DNA from: a virus
Length of the DNA: 23,676 nt
Strand: one strand, 5' to 3'
IMG/VR virus record: IMGVR_UViG_3300025133_000600
Coordinates: 1 to 23,676 of that record
A program made the translations under genes and the position numbers. Within the stretch, counting starts at the first letter, position 1. The number at the start of each line of letters is the position of its first letter. Below the pieces are notes generated by a model, which saw nothing but the letters and a program-made list of their open reading frames with translations, ran no database searches and was not told the origin of the DNA. Below, piece after piece: positions 1 to 8,122 of this stretch.

Positions 1-1260
1 TATGGTACTGAATGGGATTATAAAAGATTCTTAAAGGAAACTAGAGAAGTTGGTTCAGATGGTGCTATACCATGTTATACAGGTTTCCATCCCCATATGT
101 TAGGTGGTGATAATTACGCTTTTGTAAAAATGGACGGGGATAAGGCAGTAGACATCCAAGAAAAAAAACCATTCACCAACGATAAAATGTCAGAACTAGC
201 CTCTAATGGGACTTACTATTTTAAAAACGGTAAGATAGTTAAAAAATATTTTAAAGAACTAATTGCTAAGGATATTAATCTTAACGGAGAATATTATGTT
301 AGTTTAGTTTATAAATTATTAATGGAAGACAATTTATTAGTCACAACATTTTTAATAGATAAGATGTTACAATGGGGTACACCTTACGACCTTAGAATTT
401 ATAATTCTTGGTCTAAATATTTCAATAATTTAACAATTAAACAAGAAAAAGTTTTTAACCCAAAAAACACTACTTTAATTTTACCGATGGCGGGTAAAGG
501 AAGTAGGTTTGGTGATGAAGGATATATATTACCCAAACCCCTGTTGGACATAAATGATAAACCAATGATTATTCAAGCGGTGGACTGTCTACCGGAATCA
601 GATAATAACCTTTTTATTTGTTTGGGTGAACATATAAAGGACTTTGGGGTGGATTTGACCTTAAAACAAACATATAAGAATTGTGACGTTGTTTCGTTAG
701 ATGAAACAACTGAAGGTCAGGCGTGTACTTGTAAGATTGGTATCGAGGAATGTGGTGTAGATTTAGAATCGCCCATACTAATTTCTGCTTGTGATAATGG
801 TGTGTACTACGATTCTGAAAAATATTTAAAATTACTTAACGATGAAAGTGTAGATATAATAGTGTGGTCTTTTAGAAATAACCAATCCAGTGAAAATAAC
901 CCTAATGCGTATGCATGGTTAGACGTTGACGGTGAAGGATCAATCAAACACGTTTCATGTAAAAACTTTATTTATGATGACCCTCTCACTACTCACGCTA
1001 TTATAGGAACTATGTTTTTTAGAAAATCTAAATACTTTATAGATGGGTTAAAACAAAACACTATAAAAAATATTAGAACAAATAACGAATTCTATGTTGA
1101 TGACGTTTTGAACCAAAATATTGAGTCTGGACTTAATGTTAAAGTTTTTGAGGTTGAGAACTATATCTGTTGGGGCACCCCTGACGATTATAAAACTTAC
1201 CAGTACTGGTGTGAATTTTTTAATAGCTGTTTATGGCATCCGTACACCAAATATAACTAA
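1..1260 (+). CDS. Tandem-domain sugar nucleotidyltransferase (5' end outside window)
   Basis: The frame is open to the first base, so the true start lies upstream. The ATG at 97 is internal, because conserved-looking sequence precedes it. Two nucleotidyltransferase (RmlA/GlmU-like) units sit in tandem. The first is represented only by its C-terminal half (about 1-430). The second starts near 469 with the nucleotide-binding signature GKGSRF (493-510) and a PKPL motif (532-543), followed by an ACDN segment that probably supplies the metal-binding Asp. Both units end in the same way, with a WGTP motif at 373-384 and again at 1171-1182. Such enzymes join a sugar-1-phosphate to an NTP. The substrate cannot be read from sequence. 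The neighbouring gmd and fcl make a GDP-mannose- or fucose-related role plausible (inference). The stop is 30 bases before gmd. Confidence 0.85.
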   Translation, partial: YGTEWDYKRFLKETREVGSDGAIPCYTGFHPHMLGGDNYAFVKMDGDKAVDIQEKKPFTNDKMSELASNGTYYFKNGKIVKKYFKELIAKDINLNGEYYVSLVYKLLMEDNLLVTTFLIDKMLQWGTPYDLRIYNSWSKYFNNLTIKQEKVFNPKNTTLILPMAGKGSRFGDEGYILPKPLLDINDKPMIIQAVDCLPESDNNLFICLGEHIKDFGVDLTLKQTYKNCDVVSLDETTEGQACTCKIGIEECGVDLESPILISACDNGVYYDSEKYLKLLNDESVDIIVWSFRNNQSSENNPNAYAWLDVDGEGSIKHVSCKNFIYDDPLTTHAIIGTMFFRKSKYFIDGLKQNTIKNIRTNNEFYVDDVLNQNIESGLNVKVFEVENYICWGTPDDYKTYQYWCEFFNSCLWHPYTKYN

Positions 1261-1290
1261 TAATAATGATAACCTATTTAACTTTTTAAT

Positions 1291-2271
1291 ATGTCGAAAG
1301 TAGCACTAATTACCGGTATAAATGGTCAAGATGGTTCTTATTTATCTGAATTTCTGTTAGAGAAAGGTTATGAGGTTTGGGGTATACTAAAAAGAAATTC
1401 TGTTGCTGAAAACCAAACTGGTAGAATACCTGATAACATATTTAAAAAACTAAATCTTGTTTATGGGGATGTATCTGATATGTCATCTCTCATAAGTGTA
1501 ATACAAAAAAGTAACCCAGATGAGATTTATAATTTAGCGGCACAATCACATGTTAGGATTAGCTTCGATCAACCAATATATACGTCTCAAATTACTGGTT
1601 TGGGTACACTAAACTTATTGGAGTCGGTAAGACTTGTATCAAAAGATATTAAAATATATCAAGCAAGCTCTTCAGAGATGTTTGGTAATAATATAGATGA
1701 AGATGGGTATCAAAGAGAGACAACACCAATGAACCCTGTGTCGCCATATGGTTGCGCAAAAGTATTTTCATATAATATATGTAGAAACTATAGAAATTCT
1801 TATAATATGTTTATATCTAATGGTATATTATTCAATCATGAGTCTCCAAGAAGAGGAACTAATTTTGTAACTAATAAAGTTGTTAAAGAGGCGGTTAAAA
1901 TTAAATTAGGGTTATCCAACGAGTTAAAGTTAGGTAATTTGGACGCCACTAGAGATTGGGGTCACGCTAAAGATTATATTAAAGCAATGTGGTTGATATT
2001 ACAACATAATAAACCAGATGATTTTGTTTGTGCTACTAACATATCACATTCTGTAAGAGATCTTGTTGAGTACGTTTTTACTAAATTAAAATTGAGTATA
2101 GACGATTATGTTAAAATAGATAAAAAATATATGAGGCCCGAAGAGTTAAAAAACTTAAAGGGTGACTACTCAAAAATAAAAAGTATATTAGGTTGGCAAC
2201 CAGAATATACATTTGAAACTATGTTAGATGAAATGATCACATATTGGGAAAATTATTATGGTAGAAATTAA
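1291..2271 (+). CDS. gmd: GDP-mannose 4,6-dehydratase
   Basis: This enzyme converts GDP-D-mannose to GDP-4-keto-6-deoxymannose, the first step to GDP-L-fucose and other GDP-deoxyhexoses. It is an extended short-chain dehydrogenase of 326 residues, near the usual family length. The N-terminal Rossmann motif GINGQDG is at residues 9-15, the SSSEMFG active-site segment at 126-132, and the catalytic YxxxK at Tyr153/Lys157. The substrate loop FNHESPRRG at 181-189 is characteristic of GMD. The start is the ATG directly before the Rossmann strand. The 3' end overlaps the next gene by 14 bases, implying coupled expression of the two pathway enzymes. Related genes occur in marine T4-like phages. Confidence 0.95.
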   Translation: MSKVALITGINGQDGSYLSEFLLEKGYEVWGILKRNSVAENQTGRIPDNIFKKLNLVYGDVSDMSSLISVIQKSNPDEIYNLAAQSHVRISFDQPIYTSQITGLGTLNLLESVRLVSKDIKIYQASSSEMFGNNIDEDGYQRETTPMNPVSPYGCAKVFSYNICRNYRNSYNMFISNGILFNHESPRRGTNFVTNKVVKEAVKIKLGLSNELKLGNLDATRDWGHAKDYIKAMWLILQHNKPDDFVCATNISHSVRDLVEYVFTKLKLSIDDYVKIDKKYMRPEELKNLKGDYSKIKSILGWQPEYTFETMLDEMITYWENYYGRN

Positions 2272-3205
2272 AGAAAAAACACTTATAACTGGTGGTAGTG
2301 GTTTGGTTGGATCACAATTTAATGGTAATGTAATTAGTTTGTCATCAAAAGACTGTGACCTAAGAAGCGGTGATAAAACCAATGATTTATTTAGACATCT
2401 AACAAAAAAATATGATAATCTAAAGTCTGTAATACATTGTGCCGGCAGAGTAGGTGGGTTAGGTGGTAATATGAATCACAAAGGAAGCTTCTTTTATGAT
2501 AATATTATGATAAATACCAATGTTATCGAATCATCAAGAATATATGGAATAGAAAATATGATTTGCTTCCTTTCCACATGTGTTTTTCCAGATAATGTAG
2601 TTTACCCACTAACAGAAAAAAAAGTTCATCTTGGTCCTCCACATAAAAGTAATGACGCATATGCGTATGCTAAGAGAATGGCTGATGTCCAAATTAGAGC
2701 ATACAAAGAACAATACGGATTACAATATTGTAGTGTTATACCATCTAACATTTATGGGCCTAATGACCTATTTGATATCGATAATGGGCATGTAGTGCCA
2801 GCTCTATTATCCAAATGTTATGAGGCTAGAGAAAATAACACAGATTTCATTGTTTGGGGTAGTGGTAAACCTCTAAGAGAGTTTATATATTCAGAAGATG
2901 TTGCTAAACTAACATATGGTATTTTAGAGAACTATTCAGATTGTGACTCTGTCATATTAAGTACTTCTGAAGAAATATCCATTATGGATATTGTTGACGT
3001 TATAGTTAAAGAAATAAACTTTAAAGGTAGTGTTATTTTCGACTCCTCAAAACCAGATGGACAGTATAGAAAACCCAGTGATAATTCAAAACTAAAATCA
3101 CTATTCCCAAATTTTAAATTCACACCAATAGAAGACGGTATTAAACATACGGTATCTTGGTTTGAACAAAATGTTGATACCAAAAGAGATAAAATATTCT
3201 TATAG
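2258..3205 (+). CDS. fcl: GDP-L-fucose synthase (epimerase/reductase)
   Basis: This enzyme converts GDP-4-keto-6-deoxymannose to GDP-L-fucose by 3,5-epimerisation and NADPH reduction, completing the step begun by gmd. The 315-residue protein has the Rossmann motif TGGSGLVG at 11-18. The catalytic residues of the E. coli enzyme are all apparent: Ser106 and Cys108 in LSTCVFP, Tyr135/Lys139 in YAYAK, and His178 in GHVVPALL. The SNIYGPND segment is typical of the family. The ATG at 2258 lies inside the end of gmd and immediately precedes the Rossmann strand, so the 14-base overlap looks genuine. It is the last gene before a probable late-type promoter and phoH. Confidence 0.95.
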   Translation: MVEIKEKTLITGGSGLVGSQFNGNVISLSSKDCDLRSGDKTNDLFRHLTKKYDNLKSVIHCAGRVGGLGGNMNHKGSFFYDNIMINTNVIESSRIYGIENMICFLSTCVFPDNVVYPLTEKKVHLGPPHKSNDAYAYAKRMADVQIRAYKEQYGLQYCSVIPSNIYGPNDLFDIDNGHVVPALLSKCYEARENNTDFIVWGSGKPLREFIYSEDVAKLTYGILENYSDCDSVILSTSEEISIMDIVDVIVKEINFKGSVIFDSSKPDGQYRKPSDNSKLKSLFPNFKFTPIEDGIKHTVSWFEQNVDTKRDKIFL

Positions 3206-3230
3206 TAATAAAATTTATCTTATTTTGGAA

Positions 3231-3238
3231 TATTTATT
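3231..3238 (+). promoter_or_regulatory. Candidate phage late promoter element upstream of phoH
   Basis: The sense-strand motif TATTTATT lies in the 65-base gap between fcl and phoH, 32 bases before the phoH start codon. It matches the TATTTAT(A/T/C) element found before several other genes in this window. Its function as a promoter is inferred only from recurrence and position. Confidence 0.35.
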
Positions 3239-3270
3239 GTTAGAACAAACTATAGTTTTAATAGCAATAT

Positions 3271-4131
3271 ATGAGTAGAAAAAAGTTATCCCTTGAAGAA
3301 CAAAGTGAATACTACGGTATTCTTCAAGAAATGCAGAAGAGGAAAGATAATTTTATCGACCTTATCCGAGTCAACATTAAATGTAAATCTGAGAACCAAA
3401 AAAAATTAGTTAAACTAATACGTGAAAAAGAAGTGGTTATCTGTTCAGGGTTGGCTGGAGTCGGTAAGACATACCTAGCTTGTGCCGAAGCACTTAGGTT
3501 AGTAAAGAATAACGCCAAATACCAAAAGATTGTTATTGTTAAATCTGTAACAACGTTAAAGAACGAGGAGATTGGATTCCTAAAAGGTGATTTACAAGAA
3601 AAGATGGCTCCGTTTATGTTTTCGTTCTTTCATAACTTTGAGAAGTTGATTGGTAAAGAATTAACCAATAAACTACGATATGAGGGTGTCATTGAGGAGC
3701 TACCAATTGCCTATATGAGAGGCATAAATTTAGATAACTCTATCATCATCATAGATGAGGCTCAGAACATCACAATAGACAACATAAGGACAATACTCAC
3801 CAGACTCGGGAAAGACTCTAAGATGATCTTTTTGGGGGACAGAAAGCAGGTAGATATGAGGAATCGGCAAGAAAGTGCTTTAGACTTCCTTTTAGTAGAA
3901 TTCCAACACATAATAGAGATAGGTGTTATAGTTTTGGACCATAACGATGTTGTAAGAAACCCTTTAATTAAAAAGATTGAGGAAGTATTTGATAGGTTAG
4001 AGGAGAAGGAACAAAATAAACCTATGCCGTCTGGACAAACCCAAAATAGAGTAATCAAAAAGAGGACACCTGATAGAACATTAAAAGCTAGGTGGTTAAG
4101 ACTTAAACGTAAAATAAAAAAACAATTCTAA
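3271..4131 (+). CDS. phoH: PhoH-like P-loop ATPase
   Basis: This is a PhoH-family NTPase of 286 residues. The Walker A motif GLAGVGKT is at residues 60-67, the Walker B motif IIIIDEAQN at 158-166, and a conserved LGDRKQVD segment begins near 188. The order and spacing match the helicase-like PhoH domain. The domain fills roughly residues 40-230. The C-terminal tail (about 235-286) is short and strongly basic, perhaps for nucleic-acid binding. PhoH genes are common in environmental tailed phages and in Bacteroidota. Proposed roles are RNA metabolism or phosphate stress, but the phage function is unsettled. A candidate promoter lies 32 bases upstream, suggesting separate expression from the sugar genes. 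Confidence 0.93.
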   Translation: MSRKKLSLEEQSEYYGILQEMQKRKDNFIDLIRVNIKCKSENQKKLVKLIREKEVVICSGLAGVGKTYLACAEALRLVKNNAKYQKIVIVKSVTTLKNEEIGFLKGDLQEKMAPFMFSFFHNFEKLIGKELTNKLRYEGVIEELPIAYMRGINLDNSIIIIDEAQNITIDNIRTILTRLGKDSKMIFLGDRKQVDMRNRQESALDFLLVEFQHIIEIGVIVLDHNDVVRNPLIKKIEEVFDRLEEKEQNKPMPSGQTQNRVIKKRTPDRTLKARWLRLKRKIKKQF

Positions 4132-4180
4132 TCTTTATTTTATAACCTATTAGTTTATATTTTACTTAAATCTTCTTATT

Positions 4181-4783
4181 ATGGTTGTAGGCATTGATTT
4201 AAATGATGTTATCAGAGATTTTACGGGTAAACTTGGGTTAGTAGTTGAAAAATATTTGGAAAGAGAGGTTCCGGATAAGTTGGAGACGTATAACCTTGTT
4301 GATGAATATGGGTTCACTGGTGGCACAGAAGAATTAAATAGTTTTTTATATATTGAAGCCTCATTAGAGATTTTTGGTCATGCATCAGAAAAAGAAAGGA
4401 ATATAACACAAAAAATTATAAATCTAAATGATCACCTATATGATACTGGTGATACCCTACTTATAATAAGTAAGGAATTGAATATGTCAAAACCGGCAAC
4501 ATACTTTTTCTTATCAAAAACAATTGCTAAAGTAAACAACATAAAATTTGTTAGAACAGAAGAAGAATACTGGGATCATGTGGATATACTAATAACTGCA
4601 AATCCTATTATATTAGACAACAAACCCGAAGATAAGATATCAATAAAGCAAATATATTCATATAATAAAGATTGTGAGTCTGATTACACCATAAATGGTT
4701 TCGACGAGGTTGTTGAAGATGACTACGCTTTATTATATAAAGCATCAAAAACAAAGACCATTGGGTTTACAGAGATAGAATGA
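4181..4783 (+). CDS. HAD-superfamily-like protein (nucleotidase-like), uncertain activity
   Basis: The 200-residue protein opens with GIDLNDVIRDF, which resembles motif I of HAD phosphatases (DxDxT/V). The first Asp (Asp6) is kept, but the second position is Asn8. Later segments fit the HAD order: a strand ending in Ser97 (LLIISKE), a possible Lys113, and a DILITANP segment at 135-142 in place of the terminal acidic motif. The layout resembles small 5'-nucleotidase-type HADs. The Asn substitution would remove the usual general acid/base, so it may be catalytically altered or have become a binding protein. Its stop overlaps the next start as ATGA, indicating translational coupling. The family call is made by eye. 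Confidence 0.5.
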   Translation: MVVGIDLNDVIRDFTGKLGLVVEKYLEREVPDKLETYNLVDEYGFTGGTEELNSFLYIEASLEIFGHASEKERNITQKIINLNDHLYDTGDTLLIISKELNMSKPATYFFLSKTIAKVNNIKFVRTEEEYWDHVDILITANPIILDNKPEDKISIKQIYSYNKDCESDYTINGFDEVVEDDYALLYKASKTKTIGFTEIE

Positions 4784-5103
4784 ATTACGAATTGTTAGAT
4801 ATAGGTGGTAAACTTTACTTTATTGATCTGAAGAGTATATATGAAGCCGTTAAAGTCCCTAATGAAGGTGTTGTTAGGGATAACAAAGGCAACATAATAA
4901 GAGCCGATAGAGAAATCGATATTTCCAGATGGGAGGTTGTCAAAACAATGATTGAAATCGTATTAACGCCAGAAGCTGAGATTGACGATAGGATGGGGTT
5001 TATTGGTTTAAATAACAGTGTTAGCGTACCATTCAAAGTTGCGTTTAATACATTAATAATGTATGGTATCTTAAAAGAGATTCACTATGGAGAACAAAAT
5101 TGA
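4780..5103 (+). CDS. Hypothetical protein
   Basis: A 107-residue protein that I do not recognise. It is mixed alpha/beta with no evident signal peptide or membrane segment. It begins at the ATGA overlap with the HAD-like gene and overlaps the following glycosyltransferase gene by 17 bases, so the three genes look like one translationally coupled unit. Reading through the overlaps with intact frames supports it being real. No function is proposed. Confidence 0.7.
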   Translation: MNYELLDIGGKLYFIDLKSIYEAVKVPNEGVVRDNKGNIIRADREIDISRWEVVKTMIEIVLTPEAEIDDRMGFIGLNNSVSVPFKVAFNTLIMYGILKEIHYGEQN

Positions 5104-6193
5104 AAACATTAAAAATGGTTTAGAAAACCTAAAAAACAATAATTATAAAATATATTACTTCGTTCCAGATACAAAAGGGAATGCAATTGCATCTGTTGCC
5201 AACACATATGAACATGTGAAGATATTACGTGAAAATGGAATAGACGCTTGTTTATTACACGAAAAGAATGATTATCTATTATACGGTGACGATAAAGGAA
5301 GTGGTATCGCCGATTGGTTGGGTGAAGAATATGCCAAACTACCACATTATAGTGTAGAAAAAAATGAGGTCAACGTTGGACTGGGAGATTTCGTAGTAAT
5401 ACCTGAAATATTCTCCAATGTTATGGAATCCACAATTAACTTCCCAGCAAAAAGAATAGTATTTGCACAATCGTATGATTATATATTAGAGATATTAGAT
5501 TTTGGTAAAAGCTGGAAAGATTATGGTATCACAGATGTTATCACAACTAGCGGATCATTATCCAACCAAATAAAAGGATTATTTGGGGAATTAAACATAC
5601 ACACAATACCATGTGCAATATCAGATAAATTTACTAAATCTGATATACCTAAAAAACCATATATTGCAATACACACTAGGGGTGGCGAAAAAACTAGCAG
5701 AATTATAAAGTCTTTCTTTTTAAAATACCCCCAATTTAGATGGATTACATTCAGAGACATGAAAAGTATGAGTGTACAAGAGTTTGCCGATGAATTAAAA
5801 GATTGTTGTTTGGCTGTTTGGGTTGATGACATTTCTAGTTTCGGTACATTCCCTTTAGAATGTTTCAAAACTGGTGTCCCCGTTATTGGTGTTGTACCTA
5901 ATTTGGTACCTGAATGGTTAAAAGGTGAAGGTGACACAATCAAAGAAAATGGTATATGGACAAATAATGTATTACAGATACCAGATCTAATAAACATAGC
6001 GTTTAAGTCTTGGATGGAAGATAACATACCAGAATCCATTTATAAAAACATGGAAGACTCTGTTAAATTATACACACCTAATTTGATGAATACTGTGTTA
6101 GTGTCTTACTATAAGAATCTAATCAAAGAAAGGCAAGCTGAACTATCATCCATACTAATAAACGAAGAAAAACAACAACCTGTTGTATCATAA
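5087..6193 (+). CDS. GT-B-type glycosyltransferase
   Basis: A 368-residue protein with a two-Rossmann GT-B layout. The N-terminal domain (about 20-175) begins KIYYFVPDTKG and contains an EHVKILRENGIDACLLH segment typical of GT4-like acceptor domains. The C-terminal domain (about 188-340) contains SSFGTFPLECFKTGVPVIG, the usual donor-sugar-binding region, with Glu258 in the conserved position. It probably transfers a sugar from a nucleotide donor. Two genes that make GDP-fucose lie nearby, but neither donor nor acceptor can be named from sequence. The gene starts inside the preceding gene. It is followed after 21 bases by a second, GT-A-like gene. Confidence 0.78.
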   Translation: MENKIENIKNGLENLKNNNYKIYYFVPDTKGNAIASVANTYEHVKILRENGIDACLLHEKNDYLLYGDDKGSGIADWLGEEYAKLPHYSVEKNEVNVGLGDFVVIPEIFSNVMESTINFPAKRIVFAQSYDYILEILDFGKSWKDYGITDVITTSGSLSNQIKGLFGELNIHTIPCAISDKFTKSDIPKKPYIAIHTRGGEKTSRIIKSFFLKYPQFRWITFRDMKSMSVQEFADELKDCCLAVWVDDISSFGTFPLECFKTGVPVIGVVPNLVPEWLKGEGDTIKENGIWTNNVLQIPDLINIAFKSWMEDNIPESIYKNMEDSVKLYTPNLMNTVLVSYYKNLIKERQAELSSILINEEKQQPVVS

Positions 6194-6214
6194 TAAAAAT
6201 ATAAAACCGATAAA

Positions 6215-6988
6215 ATGAATAATATAACACTTATAATACCGGTTCATTCTATAGATAATGGGTTGGACAAATTATTAGATAAAGCCGTTAAAAGCGTAGA
6301 AGATTCTATAGTTAAACCAGATAGTTTAATTATTGTTCACGCAAAAAACGCTAAGATAAAGAAACAAGTATCTGGGTATAAAATTCCTGATGTTGACATC
6401 AAACTAATTGAGAACTCTGGAGACACCTCATTCCAAGTACAACTAAACTTAGGTGTGGAAAATGTAACCACAACTTATTTTTCTTATTTAGCAATGGATG
6501 ATGAAGTATCTAAGATATGGTTTAAGAACGTAGTAAATAATATAAAATATGAACAAGATGCTGCTTGCTTCCTACCAATAAATGTTGAGACCGATATGAA
6601 CGATAATTTTATTGGTTTCACTAACGAGATTGCTTGGGCAACTGGTTTCTCAGATAAGCAAGGGTATTTGGATAACAACGCTGTTCTAAACTACTTCAAC
6701 CTAACTTTTGATGGTATGGTTATCAAAAAAGAAGTTTACGATGAGATAGGTGGTATTAAATCTAATATTAAACTAACATTTATTATAGAATTCTTTTTAC
6801 GTTTAACGTATAACGATTATCAAGTTAAAGTAATACCAAAAATAGGTTATAAACACACCAATCAAAGAGAAGGATCTCTATTTGTTGAATATAAGAAAAC
6901 CATAGGTGGGGAAGAATCCCAATTCTGGTTAAAGACGGCAAAAAAAGAGTACTTCTTCACTGAAGATAGAGAAATAACGGCATATTAA
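6215..6988 (+). CDS. GT-A (family 2-like) glycosyltransferase
   Basis: A 257-residue protein starting with the beta-strand NNITLIIPV that opens GT2-type domains. An AMDDE segment at 93-97 matches the DxD-like motif that binds the metal and nucleotide sugar. A basic and aromatic C-terminal half follows. It is near the minimum size for a single GT-A domain, with no membrane segment, so it should be cytoplasmic. It probably works with the adjacent GT-B enzyme in building or attaching a glycan. The acceptor is unknown and could be a virion protein, DNA or a host surface polymer. The next gene follows after only nine bases. Confidence 0.72.
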   Translation: MNNITLIIPVHSIDNGLDKLLDKAVKSVEDSIVKPDSLIIVHAKNAKIKKQVSGYKIPDVDIKLIENSGDTSFQVQLNLGVENVTTTYFSYLAMDDEVSKIWFKNVVNNIKYEQDAACFLPINVETDMNDNFIGFTNEIAWATGFSDKQGYLDNNAVLNYFNLTFDGMVIKKEVYDEIGGIKSNIKLTFIIEFFLRLTYNDYQVKVIPKIGYKHTNQREGSLFVEYKKTIGGEESQFWLKTAKKEYFFTEDREITAY

Positions 6989-6997
6989 ATAAAGTAC

Positions 6998-7711
6998 ATG
7001 GCAAGGAAAAAGACCACAAACATGTATTTTGGGCCCGAACAAGAGGAGGCAGTTATTAGATTTTTAGGAGAAGAAGATCCTGATGTGAGAAATAAAATCT
7101 ATTATCACCATCTAATGCATCCTTTAAACAAAATGATCGAGTCCATAATCAGACGTTATAAGTTATATCGCAAAGATATAGCTTTTGAAGATGTTCACGC
7201 TGATACTCTTTCATTTTTGATCACAAAATTCGATAAATTTAAACCAGAAAAGGGTAAGAAGTCTTACTCTTTTTTTGGTACTATATGTAAGAACTATTTA
7301 TTGGGGCAACTTATAAAGTACGATAAGATGTCCAAGATAAATTTATCATACGAAGATGTTTACACACATGTGAATAACAGAGACGATATGATTTATTATA
7401 TCGATAATTACGAAGTTAAATTAGATTCTTTAATGGGTGATATAATATTGGGTATTAAAGAAGAACTTATAACGGGTAATTTAAATGAAAATGAGGTTAA
7501 AGTTGGTCATGCCATAGTAACCATATTCGAAAATTGGGAAACTCTATTCGAAAAGGTAGATAGTGGTAACAAATACGCAAAAAATCTAATATTATCGTAT
7601 GTTAGAGATCTAACTGGGTTATCAACAAAAGATATTAGATTATCAATGAGGAAATTCAAAAAGATGTATTTCTTCATCAAAGACGATAAAATCAACAAAG
7701 GGCTATTATAA
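6998..7711 (+). CDS. 55: Late-transcription sigma factor, gp55-like
   Basis: A 237-residue protein whose middle part (about 45-110) resembles sigma-70 region 2. It has a helix with IIRRYKLY, then an acidic FEDVHADTLSFLITKFDKF stretch, then SYSFFGTICKNYLLGQLIKYDK, which matches the core-binding and promoter-melting helices of sigma factors. In T4, gp55 is a reduced sigma factor of 185 residues that directs RNA polymerase to late promoters. The size, the lack of an obvious region 4, and the T4-type head genes in the same window favour the gp55 role. If correct, it should recognise the TATTTAT-type elements described here. An ECF-like sigma of other origin is the alternative. Confidence 0.72.
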   Translation: MARKKTTNMYFGPEQEEAVIRFLGEEDPDVRNKIYYHHLMHPLNKMIESIIRRYKLYRKDIAFEDVHADTLSFLITKFDKFKPEKGKKSYSFFGTICKNYLLGQLIKYDKMSKINLSYEDVYTHVNNRDDMIYYIDNYEVKLDSLMGDIILGIKEELITGNLNENEVKVGHAIVTIFENWETLFEKVDSGNKYAKNLILSYVRDLTGLSTKDIRLSMRKFKKMYFFIKDDKINKGLL

Positions 7712-7725
7712 ACTTACCTCACAAA

Positions 7726-7733
7726 TATTTATC
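7726..7733 (+). promoter_or_regulatory. Candidate phage late promoter element
   Basis: The sense-strand motif TATTTATC lies in the 36-base gap after the sigma gene, 14 bases before the next start codon. It is followed by an A-rich stretch. It is assigned by recurrence of the motif before other genes, and initiation here would give a very short leader. Confidence 0.35.
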
Positions 7734-7747
7734 TAAAAAGAAGTATT

Positions 7748-8119
7748 ATGAGAGGAAGACCAAAGAAGAAGAAAATTGAGCTAAACTCAGAGAGTTTGGT
7801 GTCACTGATGCAAGAGATATATAATGATTGTACAGAACAAAGAAAAAGAGCTCTAACAGATATCAATGAACGTAAAGCCATGGCTGAGATGGATAACACT
7901 ACAGACATATACCAAGTTGGTAAAGTAAACAACGAATCTCTTAAACTAATTGACTCAGTTATTGAGAAAAAATTATCGTTAGTTAAATTACAATCACAAT
8001 TGATGGACACCAATGATGGCGAATCATCTGCTGGGTTCTTATCTGATAACGATAAAGAACTACTTAGAGATATTGTTAAAGAGCAAGAACAAAAGAATAA
8101 CATAAAATATGATATCTAA
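7748..8119 (+). CDS. Small charged protein with AT-hook-like N-terminus
   Basis: A 123-residue, mostly helical and highly charged protein that I do not assign to a family. The N-terminus RGRPKKKK (residues 2-9) has the GRP core and basic flanks of an AT-hook, which suggests binding to the minor groove of AT-rich DNA. The rest is rich in Lys, Glu and Leu with coiled-coil character. It follows the sigma gene, after a candidate late promoter, and precedes a probable structural run by three bases. It could be a late-transcription accessory protein, a virion DNA-binding protein or a small structural component. None can be decided from sequence. Confidence 0.65.
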   Translation: MRGRPKKKKIELNSESLVSLMQEIYNDCTEQRKRALTDINERKAMAEMDNTTDIYQVGKVNNESLKLIDSVIEKKLSLVKLQSQLMDTNDGESSAGFLSDNDKELLRDIVKEQEQKNNIKYDI

Positions 8120-8122
8120 ATA

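Noticed and set aside
1121-1303. 60-residue open frame overlapping the nucleotidyltransferase end and gmd start
   Set aside because: It runs in another frame of two clear genes and shows no recognisable features.
5521-6039. 172-residue open frame on the minus strand
   Set aside because: It is antisense to a well-supported glycosyltransferase, and no domain is recognisable.
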